From Methyloversatilis discipulorum (GTDB taxonomy: Bacteria > Pseudomonadota > Gammaproteobacteria > Burkholderiales > Rhodocyclaceae): a stretch of 64,000 nt of DNA. The notes under the pieces were generated by a model. That model was not told the DNA's origin. It ran no database searches and worked only from the letters and a program-made list of their open reading frames with translations. The translations under genes and the position numbers were made by a program. The stretch is taken from the NCBI RefSeq assembly GCF_000527135.1, contig NZ_AZUP01000001.1, forward strand, positions 2,356,001 through 2,420,000. The letters are read 5' to 3'. Positions 8,956-17,169 of the stretch are shown piece after piece (the first letter of the stretch is position 1; each line of letters starts with the position of its first letter).

Positions 8956-10013
8956 TCGGCTCCGCCGTGGCCCAGCCACACCGCCTTGATCGCCGCCACC
9001 CCGCTGACCGCGACCGGCGACTTCGCGTCGAGCGCGCCGCTGACCGTGGCCTGCGCACTGTCCTGCGACAGTACCTGTACCTCGACCGCACGGAAGCCCT
9101 GCGCGGTGCGCATGAACACCCAGCTCCTGCCGTCGTGGTGGAGCAGTGCGCCCGCCGGCACCGACCAGGCGGTCGTAGCCGCCGCGCTGCGACGCACCTT
9201 GACCCACTGGCCGGGCCGCAGCCCGTTCTTCGTCGGTGGCAGTTCGGCGCGGACGCGCACGGTCTGCGTGGCGTCCGACGCGCCCCAGCCTATCTGCGTC
9301 ACGCGTGCGCTGCCGGCGCCGCCATCGACCTCGATCACGTCGCCATCGCGCACCGACGCGGCCTGAGCGACCGGCAGGTTCAGCTCCAGCATGAGCTTGT
9401 TCGCATCGGCCAGACGCAGCAGCGGGTCCGCCTCGTTCACGCGCTGACCCGGCAGCGCCATCCGTTCCAGCACGGTGCCGGCCGTGCTCGCGCGCACCTG
9501 GATGCGGCCGGCCGCGGCGTCGGCCGCCGACACGCCCATTAGGCGCAGTCGCGACTGCGCGGCGGCGAGAGCGGCGTCGGCCTGTGCGGCCGCCGCTTCC
9601 GCTTCGCGCACGCGGCGCTCGGCGATCAGCCCTTCGGCGTGCAGCGCACGATCGCGATCGCGGTTGCCACGGGCCAGTTCGGCCGCGGTGCGCGCCTGCG
9701 ACAGCGACGCGCCCATGTCCGGCAGATCGGCGCTGCGCAACTCGGCCAGCACGGCACCGGCCGCCACCTGCTGGCCCTCCGCCACCGGCACCCGCACCAC
9801 CACACCGCCGGATGGCGCGGTGGCCACCCATTCGGCATCGGGCGACGCGACCACGCGCGCTGACCACGGCGTGGCCAGTGCGCTTTTCGCTTCGACCGGC
9901 AGCGCGTCGCGCACACCCAGACGCTGCATCTGGGTCGGCGCCAGCACGACGTCGGCGGCCTGCGCCGCAGCAGTGGACAGGCCGAAAAGGAGAAAGGCGA
10001 TACGGAAGTTCAC
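8952..10013 (-). CDS. RND efflux periplasmic adaptor subunit
   Basis: Membrane-fusion protein linking the inner-membrane pump to the outer-membrane channel. The 353-aa protein starts with a Sec signal (MNFRIAFLLFGLSTAAAQA), then a lipoyl/barrel-sandwich half (VATAPSGGVVVRVPVAEGQ), an alanine-rich alpha-hairpin (residues about 100-160), the second lipoyl half (RASTAGTVLERMALPGQ) and beta-barrel and membrane-proximal domains. No histidine-rich or methionine-rich metal-binding N-terminal extension is seen. It overlaps the outer-membrane channel gene by four bases upstream and the pump gene by four bases downstream. Confidence 0.92.
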   Translation of the reverse strand: MNFRIAFLLFGLSTAAAQAADVVLAPTQMQRLGVRDALPVEAKSALATPWSARVVASPDAEWVATAPSGGVVVRVPVAEGQQVAAGAVLAELRSADLPDMGASLSQARTAAELARGNRDRDRALHAEGLIAERRVREAEAAAAQADAALAAAQSRLRLMGVSAADAAAGRIQVRASTAGTVLERMALPGQRVNEADPLLRLADANKLMLELNLPVAQAASVRDGDVIEVDGGAGSARVTQIGWGASDATQTVRVRAELPPTKNGLRPGQWVKVRRSAAATTAWSVPAGALLHHDGRSWVFMRTAQGFRAVEVQVLSQDSAQATVSGALDAKSPVAVSGVAAIKAVWLGHGGAE

Positions 10014-11245
10014 GGCAGTATTCCCAGGCTGTGGTTGTAGCGCGCGACGGCGCGCGACCAGGCAATTTCGGCCAGCGCCGCGGCGCGGCGTGCGCTGGCG
10101 GCGCGCGCTTCGACCAGCAGGCGCTCGGCCAGCGATGTTTCGCCGAGACGGTAGGCACGCCGCCCCAGTTCGACTTCGCGCTCGGCGACCTCCTTCTGAC
10201 CCAGCGCCAGCGTGCGCGCCTGTTCGCGCGCGTGCAGTTCATGTTCGGCCTCGTGCAGCGCCAGTTCGGCATTGCGGCGGGCGAACGCCAGTTCGTCCTC
10301 GGCGCGCGCCAGTTCGATCTGCGCCGGCGACAGCGCGGCGTTGCGGTGAGCCTCGCCGCCGAAGGGGATGGAAATCGTGGCGCCGACGCTGTCGGTGGTG
10401 GGCATGTCGGCCGCCGTTTCCGAGCGCACGCCGACCAGCAGGCGCGGCGCGCCGCTGCCCTGCGACTGCAGCGTGCCGAGCGAACTGCGCGCCCGCTCGA
10501 CATGGGCCTGCGCCATTAGCACCGGCGGGTAGCCGGCGTCCTGCGTGGCGACCGTTTCGCGCGCCTGCGCCGGCAGCGCCTTCTGCCCGGTCAGCGCCGT
10601 CCATGCGAACAGGCTGTGCGCCAGTTCGACCTGCGCCTCGTACAGCGCCGCGTCACGCTCGCGGCGCGCCGTCTCGGCCGACAGCTTCTCCACCGGCGCG
10701 GCGTCGCCGGCGCGGATGCGCCGCGCCACGTCGTCTTCCAGCGCGCGGTAGAGATCGACGTCGGCATCGGCCAGCGTCACTTCGGTTTCGGCCTGCAGCA
10801 CGCGCCACAGCTGCTCGCGCAGGTCACCCGCCACGCGCCAGCGGTAGGCGCGCAATTCCTCTTCCGACTGCAGACGGCCGGCATCGGCCTCGCGCCGCAG
10901 CGCGTCGCGCTGGCCGGAGCGCCACAAGGGCAGTTCCAGTCCGGCTTCGAGTTCGCGCAGGCCGGTGTGGCCGGGCAGACGATCAGTCTGGTAGCGCATC
11001 TGCACCGCCGGCGGACCCGACAGCACGCTGTCGGCGCGGGCGGCCAGCGCACGCGACTCGTTCATCCGCGCCTGCGGCAACGCGCTGCCGGGCGCGCGGC
11101 CGGTCGCCAGATCAAGGACACGCGACAGCGTCAGCGCCGGGTCGCGCAGCACCGGCTGCTCGTGCTCATCGGCGTGAGCGGCCAGCGATTGCGCGAACAC
11201 CGGCGGACACAGCAGCAAACAGGAAAGCAGAAGGACGGAGCGCAT
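10010..11245 (-). CDS. TolC-family outer-membrane efflux channel
   Basis: First gene of the efflux operon; forms the trimeric outer-membrane exit duct. The 411-aa product has a signal peptide (MRSVLLLSCLLLCPPVFAQS) and long alanine/glutamate-rich coiled-coil repeats typical of the two OEP domains (residues about 30-230 and 240-410). An in-frame upstream start would extend the protein into the regulatory palindrome and bury the signal peptide, so the ATG at 11245 is preferred. Divergent from the response-regulator operon, with a 173-base shared control region. Confidence 0.88.
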   Translation of the reverse strand: MRSVLLLSCLLLCPPVFAQSLAAHADEHEQPVLRDPALTLSRVLDLATGRAPGSALPQARMNESRALAARADSVLSGPPAVQMRYQTDRLPGHTGLRELEAGLELPLWRSGQRDALRREADAGRLQSEEELRAYRWRVAGDLREQLWRVLQAETEVTLADADVDLYRALEDDVARRIRAGDAAPVEKLSAETARRERDAALYEAQVELAHSLFAWTALTGQKALPAQARETVATQDAGYPPVLMAQAHVERARSSLGTLQSQGSGAPRLLVGVRSETAADMPTTDSVGATISIPFGGEAHRNAALSPAQIELARAEDELAFARRNAELALHEAEHELHAREQARTLALGQKEVAEREVELGRRAYRLGETSLAERLLVEARAASARRAAALAEIAWSRAVARYNHSLGILP

Positions 11246-11310
11246 GGACGCAGTCGACGGATACGAACAGCAGGCAAGCTTGCGCGCGAACGGCTTGCCG
11301 CAGGGTGAAC

Positions 11311-11336
11311 GCAACATGAACGTCTGTTCATGTTGC
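11311..11336. promoter_or_regulatory. perfect palindrome between the efflux and two-component operons
   Basis: GCAACATGAAC (11311-11321), GTCT spacer, GTTCATGTTGC (11326-11336): 11-bp arms with no mismatch. It lies 66 bases before the channel gene and 83 before the response regulator. This fits a binding site for the OmpR-type regulator encoded at 11419 (CusR/CopR-like boxes are similar AT-containing palindromes). An RNA hairpin is the alternative; no T-tract follows. Confidence 0.7.
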
Positions 11337-11418
11337 GGCCACACGGCGAGCAGGCAGAATGGCGTCCGGATTCGCGCCCGGCGGGCGCGTGCACACCCTT
11401 ACTCCAGCTCCCATCGAC

Positions 11419-12096
11419 ATGCGCATCCTGGTCGTCGAGGACGACAGCGAAATCGCCGGATTCATCTGCCGTGGCCTGCGCGAAGCCGGCCATGCGGTCG
11501 ACCACGCGCCGAACGGCCGCGAAGGGCTGTTCCTCGCCACCGGCGAACAGTACGACGCCATCGTGCTCGACCGCCTGATGCCGCAAATGGACGGCCTTTC
11601 AATGCTGGCCGCGCTGCGCGCCACCGGCTCGCGCGTGCCGGTACTCATCCTGAGCGCGCTGAGCCAGGTCGACGAACGCATACGCGGCCTGCGCGCCGGC
11701 GGCGACGACTACCTGGTGAAACCGTTCGCGATGTCGGAACTGCAGGCGCGGCTGGAAGTGATCACCCGGCGCGGCCTGATGCCGGTGGCCGAATCGGTGC
11801 TGCGCGTGGCCGACCTCGAACTCGACCGCATGACGCACACCGTGCGCCGCAGCGGCGAGGAAATCGCGCTCAAGCCGCAGGAGTACCGCGTGCTCGAATT
11901 CCTGATGCGCCACGCCAGTCAGGTGGTCACCCGCACCATGCTGCTCGAAGGCGTGTGGGACTACCACTTCGATCCGCAGACCAACGTCATCGACGTGCAC
12001 ATCTCCCGCCTGCGCGCCAAGGTGGACCGCGCGCCGTGGCCGCCGCTGATCCACACGCTGCGCGGCAGCGGCTACTGCCTGCGCGCGCCTTCATGA
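11419..12096 (+). CDS. OmpR-family response regulator, probably controlling metal efflux
   Basis: Two-component regulator of 225 aa. Receiver domain residues 1-115 with acidic pocket E7/D8/D9, phospho-acceptor D51 (AIVLDRLMPQ), T/S switch region LILSALS and K101 in YLVKPF. The winged-helix DNA-binding domain runs from about 125 to 222 (LKPQEYRVLEFLMRHASQVVTR, then VDVHISRLRAKVDR-like wing). The chosen ATG at 11419 begins exactly at the canonical MRILVVEDD. Overlaps the next gene by ATGA. The divergent pump operon and palindrome point to a CusR/CzcR-like role; the signal is not known. Confidence 0.92.
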   Translation: MRILVVEDDSEIAGFICRGLREAGHAVDHAPNGREGLFLATGEQYDAIVLDRLMPQMDGLSMLAALRATGSRVPVLILSALSQVDERIRGLRAGGDDYLVKPFAMSELQARLEVITRRGLMPVAESVLRVADLELDRMTHTVRRSGEEIALKPQEYRVLEFLMRHASQVVTRTMLLEGVWDYHFDPQTNVIDVHISRLRAKVDRAPWPPLIHTLRGSGYCLRAPS

Positions 12097-12857
12097 GCGG
12101 ACGCGACGAGGTCGACGCCGGCCAGCCCTACCTGGTCGAACAGGACGGCCAGCTCACGCTGGCCTTCAGCGAACTGGCGGTGCAGAGCACGATGGACGCC
12201 GCCGCGCCCGAGCGGCTGGTGCTCGAATATTCGCGACTGATGCTGGCCTCGCTGCTGTTCGTGCCCGAGCCGCGGCACATCGGCATGGTCGGTCTCGGCG
12301 GCGGTTCGCTGGTCAAGACCTGCCACCGCCACCTGCCCGAGGCGCGCATCACGGTGGCCGAAATCTCGCCGGCGGTGATCGCGCTGCGCGATCGCTTCCA
12401 CATTCCGCCGGACGACGCGCGGCTCACCGTCAGCTGCGCCGACGGCGCCGAGTGGGTGGCGGCGCACGACGGCGTCTTCGACCTGCTGTGGGTCGATGGC
12501 TTCGACATCGGCGGCATGCCGGCGGCGCTGACCACGCAGCGCTTCTACGACGACTGCCACGCCGCACTGCGCGACGGCGGCGTGCTGGTCATCAATATGT
12601 ACGCCGGCGACGCGCTGAACAGCGCCTGGGTCGAGCGCGTAGCAGCCAGCTTCGCCCGCTCGGTCAGCGTCGTCGACACTGCCGACGGTGCGAACCGCAT
12701 CGTGTTCGCCGCCCGCGGCAACGCCTTCCGGCTGTCGGAAATGAAGCTGGCGCAGCGCGCCCGCGCACTCGAAGCGCGACTGGGCATCGCGCTGCCCGGC
12801 ATCGCCCGCGCACTGATCGACGGCCGGCGACGCGCGCGGGCCGGCAGCGAGCCATGA
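12093..12857 (+). CDS. spermidine synthase-like SAM-fold protein inside a two-component operon
   Basis: Class I methyltransferase-fold protein (254 aa) of the spermidine-synthase-like group. Seen: GMVGLGGGSLVKTCHRH (residues about 66-82, nucleotide-binding glycine loop), the acidic VAEISPAVIALRDRF, a DGAEWV segment, and DLLWVDGFDIGG at the position of the catalytic DxxxD/DPxG region. No signal peptide or membrane segment. It overlaps both the response regulator and the sensor kinase by ATGA, so all three are made together. True polyamine synthesis is uncertain because the gatekeeping loop is shortened compared with SpeE. The role beside a metal sensor is unknown. Confidence 0.75.
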   Translation: MSGRDEVDAGQPYLVEQDGQLTLAFSELAVQSTMDAAAPERLVLEYSRLMLASLLFVPEPRHIGMVGLGGGSLVKTCHRHLPEARITVAEISPAVIALRDRFHIPPDDARLTVSCADGAEWVAAHDGVFDLLWVDGFDIGGMPAALTTQRFYDDCHAALRDGGVLVINMYAGDALNSAWVERVAASFARSVSVVDTADGANRIVFAARGNAFRLSEMKLAQRARALEARLGIALPGIARALIDGRRRARAGSEP

Positions 12858-14230
12858 AGCTGCGCCTGAGCACCACCGCCCGGCTGACGCTGGCCAACAG
12901 CGCCCTGCTCGCCACCGGCTTCGGCCTGCTGCTGATGCTGGTGAGCTGGCTGGCCGGGCAGTACATGCTGGGCCACGTCGAAGAGAGCGTCGAAGCCGAA
13001 CTGGACATCCTCACCGCCGAGTTCCGGGTCGATGGCGTGCGCGGCATCAGCGGCCTGATCCGCCAGCGGCTGGACGTGCGCTCGGCCAATCACGACCGCA
13101 TCTACCGGCTGGAGGACGCCACCGGCCAGCTACTCATCGGCAACCTCGATCAGTGGCCGGCCAGTGCCGGCCGCGAAAGCCTGCCGCTGCGCCTGCCCAG
13201 CCAGCTCCACCGCGGCCAGACCGAAATCGTCGCCCGCTGGGCGCGCCTGCCGGACGGCAGCCGGCTGCTGGTCGGCTTCGACGAATACGAGGTCGAACAG
13301 GTGCGCGGCGACATCCGCCGCGCCGCGCTGGTGAGCTTCGGCCTGATGCTGATCGCCTCGCTGGGCGGCGGCTACCTGATCACGCGCGCCGCACTGCGGC
13401 CGGTCGAAACGATACGCCGCGCCGCGCAGCAGATCATGGACGGCGACCTGCAGCACCGGGTGCCGCTGCGCAGCGGCGACGGTGCGGATGAATTCGACCG
13501 CCTGGCGCAGACGCTGAACGGCATGCTCGACCGCATCGCGCGGCTGATCGCCAGCGTGCGCGGCGCCACCGACAATATCGCGCACGACCTGCGCTCGCCG
13601 CTCACCCGCCACCGCGCGCGCATCGAGGCGGCGCTGCAGCACCCGCCCGCGGCCGACGAGCTGCCGGACTGGCTGGAGCGCAATCTGGCCGACGTCGACC
13701 AGGTGCTGTCCACCTTCCAGTCGCTGCTGCGCATCGCGCGCGTCGATTCCGGCCTGCTGCGCGGCGAATTCAGCGAACTGGATGTCGGCCGCCTGGTGCG
13801 CGACGCCGCCGAACTGATGGAGCCGCTGGCCGAGGAGCGCGACCTGCGCCTCGCAGTCAGCGCGCCGGAGGGCGCACTCTGCACCGGTCACCGCGACCTG
13901 CTGTTCCAGACCGTGCTCAACCTGATCGACAACGCCATCAAGTACAGCCCGCACGGCGGCACGGTCGAGCTGTCGCTGACGCGCGACGGCGACGACTGGC
14001 GGCTGTGCGTGCGCGACGAAGGGCCGGGCATTCCGGCCGCCGAGCGCGAGCGCGTGTTCGAGCGCCTGTACCGGCTGGAAAGTGCCCGCGACACGCCCGG
14101 CCTCGGCCTCGGCCTGAGTCTGGTGCAGTCGGTGGTCGCGCTGCACCGCGGCACCATTGGACTTGACGACGCCGCGCCCGGCTTGGCCGTCGCGCTGCGC
14201 TTGCCGGCCAGACCTGCCGGCCCGCACTGA
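12854..14230 (+). CDS. membrane sensor histidine kinase
   Basis: Sensor kinase of 458 aa, partner of the regulator at 11419. Residues 10-38 form TM1 and about 150-175 TM2, enclosing a short periplasmic sensor domain (about 110 residues). A HAMP domain follows (RPVETIRRAAQQI to about 230), then HisKA with phospho-accepting H244 in AHDLRSPLTRHRAR, and HATPase with NLIDNAIKYSPHG (N box), CVRDEGPGIP (G1) and GLGLGLSLVQSVV (G2). Kinase, regulator and SAM-fold gene form one overlapping operon. The periplasmic domain lacks an obvious His/Met metal cluster. Confidence 0.92.
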   Translation: MKLRLSTTARLTLANSALLATGFGLLLMLVSWLAGQYMLGHVEESVEAELDILTAEFRVDGVRGISGLIRQRLDVRSANHDRIYRLEDATGQLLIGNLDQWPASAGRESLPLRLPSQLHRGQTEIVARWARLPDGSRLLVGFDEYEVEQVRGDIRRAALVSFGLMLIASLGGGYLITRAALRPVETIRRAAQQIMDGDLQHRVPLRSGDGADEFDRLAQTLNGMLDRIARLIASVRGATDNIAHDLRSPLTRHRARIEAALQHPPAADELPDWLERNLADVDQVLSTFQSLLRIARVDSGLLRGEFSELDVGRLVRDAAELMEPLAEERDLRLAVSAPEGALCTGHRDLLFQTVLNLIDNAIKYSPHGGTVELSLTRDGDDWRLCVRDEGPGIPAAERERVFERLYRLESARDTPGLGLGLSLVQSVVALHRGTIGLDDAAPGLAVALRLPARPAGPH

Positions 14231-14261
14231 ACGGCCACAGCAGACGCCGCGCGACCGGAAT

Positions 14262-17168
14262 TCAGGGCGCCCCGTGCGCGTCCGCCGGATCGCTGGCGCG
14301 CATTGGCTGGTAGCGGTCCAGCCAGGCAGGGAAGTCTTCGGCCGGCATCGGCCGGGCAATCAGATAGCCCTGCGCAACATCGCAGCCAAGTGCGCACAGC
14401 GCGTCCCAGTGCTGCTGCGTCTCGACGCCCTCGGCCACCACCTTGCGTCCGAGGTCATGCACGAGGTCTATCGTCGAGCGGACGATGGCGGCCGAATCGC
14501 TGCTGACCGCCATCGCACGCACAAAAGACTGGTCGATCTTGATGCAACCGACCGGCAGCTTCTGCAGATAGCTGAGCGAGGAGTAACCGGTGCCGAAATC
14601 GTCGATGTAGAGCCGTATGCCCTCTGCGCGCAAACCGTGCAGCACGCGCAGCGCGAAGTCCGCGTCTTCCATCACGGCGCTCTCGGTGATCTCGATCTCC
14701 AGCAGTCCGCTCGCGGTGCCCCAGTGCGCCAGCATCTGGCGGATCTTGTCGACCAGGTCCTCGTCGCGCAGATTGCGCGCCGACAGATTCACCGCGATGG
14801 GCAACGCGCGCCCCGCGTCGTCCCACTGCCTGTTCAGGCGCAGCACGCGCGCGATCATCCACTCGGCGAGCGGCCGGATCAGGCCGGTGTGCTCGGCCAG
14901 TTCGATGAACTCGGACGGCAGAATCAGACCGCGCGTCGCGTGCTGCCAGCGCACCAGTGCTTCGGCACCGCAGACGATGCCATTGCGCATATCGACCTTG
15001 GGCTGCAGATAGAGCCGCAGGTCGTCCGCCTCGATCGCGCGTCGCAGATCGCCGGCCATGTTCAGCCGGTGCGAGGGCGCGGGGTACAGCGCGGGATCGA
15101 ACACGACGCAGTCGACGCCCTGCTTCTTCGCCTGGCGCACGGCGATGTCCATGTGCCGGTAAAGGTCGTGCGGCGTCGATCCGTGGTCCGGATAGAGCGC
15201 GATGCCGGTCCGCGTCGATACATCGATCGGCAACTCGACCAGCTGGAAGGGCTGCGACAGCACCTCGCGCAAGCGACGCGCCATCGACAGCGCCGCGGCA
15301 CGGTCGCTGTCCGGCAACAGCAGCGCGAATTCGTCGCCGCGCAGTCGGGCGACGAAGGCACCGTCCGGCGTCGCACGACTGAGCCGGCCGCCGAATTCGC
15401 ACAGGATCTGGTCGCCCTGGGTGAAACCGAGCGCGTCATTGATTTCGCTGAGCCGCTCGATATTCATCTGCAGCAGTGCGAACGGGCGTTCGTGCTGACG
15501 GCAGCTGCGCAGCTCGGCCGCCAGCGTGTCGCTGAACAGGGTCTGGTTGGGCAGACCGGTGAGCAGATCGAACTGGGTAAGCCGGTACATCGCTTCCCGC
15601 GTGCGCGACTGTTCGGCGTGCGTGCGCAGCGTGGATACGCCGTAGGCCAGGTCGTCGGCCGACTCGCCGATGAGCGCGCTTTCCTCGTCGCCGAAAACCT
15701 CGGCGCCCGCTCCGTGAACGGTCAGCAAGCCGATACCGCTGCCACTGACGCGCAGTGGGCAGGCGATCACCGGGCCGTCGGCGGGCGTCAGCAGCGCGTC
15801 GTGATCGGCCGTATCGGTGGCGTTGAAACAGCGCACCTGTCCGCCGGCAACGATGGCGTCCATCGCCGTGCGGGCGTCGGAGGCGTTGGCGGCGGCCCAT
15901 GCGCGCAGTCCGTCGATGCCGTCGGGATGACCGCACTGGGCGGTCGGAACATAGTCGCCCGAGGCGTTGCGCAACCAGACCACCGCCATCGGATAGGCGC
16001 CGACTTCAACCAGCGCGCGACACATGCTGTCCAGCAGTTCGTGTTCACCGGTGGCACGCAGCATCGCGCGGTTGCCTGCGCTGAGCGTACGCAATGCGCG
16101 ACTTACCCGTTCCAGCTCGCGCACGCGCTGCTCCAGCTCTCTGTTGAGCAGACGTATCCTTTCCTCGGCGCGCTTGCGCTCGGTGATGTCGGCGCCCAGC
16201 ACGTAATAGCCGGTCACGTCGCCGCGTTCGTCCTGCCGCGGCATGTAGTTGATCACCTGCCAGACGCCCGGAAAGGGCTCCCAGTCGTAGCTCTGCGGCT
16301 CGCCCTGCAGCGCTTTGGCGATCAGCGGCGCGGCGATCGCGTAGCGCGTCTCGCCGAGCACCTCGCGCACCGAGCGACCAGCAATGTCCGGGTGATGAGG
16401 CGCGAAGCGCTCGCGGTAGTGGCCGTTCACATACACGTAGCGCTGCTGTGCATCGACATAGGCGATCAGCGCCGGCACACGGCTGATGACCGTGCGCAAA
16501 TGCCCTTCGCTCGCACTCAGCTGTCGCCGTATCAGTCCGTAGGTGGCGCCGAGCAGCGCAAGCATCAGTATCAGCACGGCCCCGCCGGCACCGACCAGCA
16601 GGTCGCTCGAGTGCTTCTGAGCGACGTTCCGGTCGACCAGCAGCCGACGCTCCTCGTTGTCCATCTCGCCCAGGATGCGATCGACGCGCTCGCGCGTCTC
16701 GCGCAGCGGCGCCGCGGCCACGAAGGCGTTGGCGGCGTCCTGGCCTTCGTTCCTGCGCAGCGCTTCGATCCGGCGCGAGAGGCCCAGCCGCTCGTCGATC
16801 ACGGCGCGCAGCTGCGCCCAGCGCGCACTCTGCGCCGGATGGTCGGAGGTGAGCGTGCGCACGCGGTCCAGCTCGATCTCGCGGCGGGCGATCGCCCGGT
16901 CGCGCTCGTTCAGCCGCGCCGGATCGCCGGTCAGCCTGAAGTTCTGTGTGCTGAGTTCTATCTGCAACGTCTCGACGCGCACGCGCGCCAGGCCGTTCAG
17001 CACGTCGTGCGTGTGCGCCACGCGCAGCGCGGCCGCATTGGCGTCGTCGGCAACCTTCCAGGTCATTGCCGCCATGCCGGACACGATCAGCACGGCCAGC
17101 AGGAATGCGCCAAGGATCCGCCTTTCGAACCGTGAAGATACGGACCGGGCGGAATGCTTGTCGCTCAC
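14262..17168 (-). CDS. CHASE3-PAS-GAF-GGDEF-EAL cyclic-di-GMP protein
   Basis: Large membrane signalling protein (968 aa) for c-di-GMP turnover. Order: TM helix (residues about 18-38), CHASE3-like periplasmic helical domain, second TM (about 190-215), PAS (VISRVPALIAYVDAQQRYVYVNGHYRERF), a coiled coil, GAF-like domain, GGDEF with an RGDEF active-loop variant at 610-614, and EAL with AEALVRW near 736, followed by ENLSARN-type, ESAVMED and DDFGTGYSSLSYL motifs of active phosphodiesterases. The GTG start at 17168 lies one base after the TPR gene stop, so the pair is an operon. Net activity cannot be predicted. Confidence 0.9.
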   Translation of the reverse strand: MSDKHSARSVSSRFERRILGAFLLAVLIVSGMAAMTWKVADDANAAALRVAHTHDVLNGLARVRVETLQIELSTQNFRLTGDPARLNERDRAIARREIELDRVRTLTSDHPAQSARWAQLRAVIDERLGLSRRIEALRRNEGQDAANAFVAAAPLRETRERVDRILGEMDNEERRLLVDRNVAQKHSSDLLVGAGGAVLILMLALLGATYGLIRRQLSASEGHLRTVISRVPALIAYVDAQQRYVYVNGHYRERFAPHHPDIAGRSVREVLGETRYAIAAPLIAKALQGEPQSYDWEPFPGVWQVINYMPRQDERGDVTGYYVLGADITERKRAEERIRLLNRELEQRVRELERVSRALRTLSAGNRAMLRATGEHELLDSMCRALVEVGAYPMAVVWLRNASGDYVPTAQCGHPDGIDGLRAWAAANASDARTAMDAIVAGGQVRCFNATDTADHDALLTPADGPVIACPLRVSGSGIGLLTVHGAGAEVFGDEESALIGESADDLAYGVSTLRTHAEQSRTREAMYRLTQFDLLTGLPNQTLFSDTLAAELRSCRQHERPFALLQMNIERLSEINDALGFTQGDQILCEFGGRLSRATPDGAFVARLRGDEFALLLPDSDRAAALSMARRLREVLSQPFQLVELPIDVSTRTGIALYPDHGSTPHDLYRHMDIAVRQAKKQGVDCVVFDPALYPAPSHRLNMAGDLRRAIEADDLRLYLQPKVDMRNGIVCGAEALVRWQHATRGLILPSEFIELAEHTGLIRPLAEWMIARVLRLNRQWDDAGRALPIAVNLSARNLRDEDLVDKIRQMLAHWGTASGLLEIEITESAVMEDADFALRVLHGLRAEGIRLYIDDFGTGYSSLSYLQKLPVGCIKIDQSFVRAMAVSSDSAAIVRSTIDLVHDLGRKVVAEGVETQQHWDALCALGCDVAQGYLIARPMPAEDFPAWLDRYQPMRASDPADAHGAP

Positions 17169-17169
17169 C

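Noticed and set aside
8956..10503. N-terminal extension of the RND pump frame through the adaptor gene
   Set aside because: The frame happens to stay open; the signal-like N-terminus and ATGA overlap place the real start at 8955.
14157..17135. Open frame of 992 codons on the + strand opposite the c-di-GMP gene
   Set aside because: GC-rich antisense shadow: composition rich in Arg/His/Gln with no domain, while the minus-strand frame shows CHASE3, PAS, GGDEF and EAL motifs.
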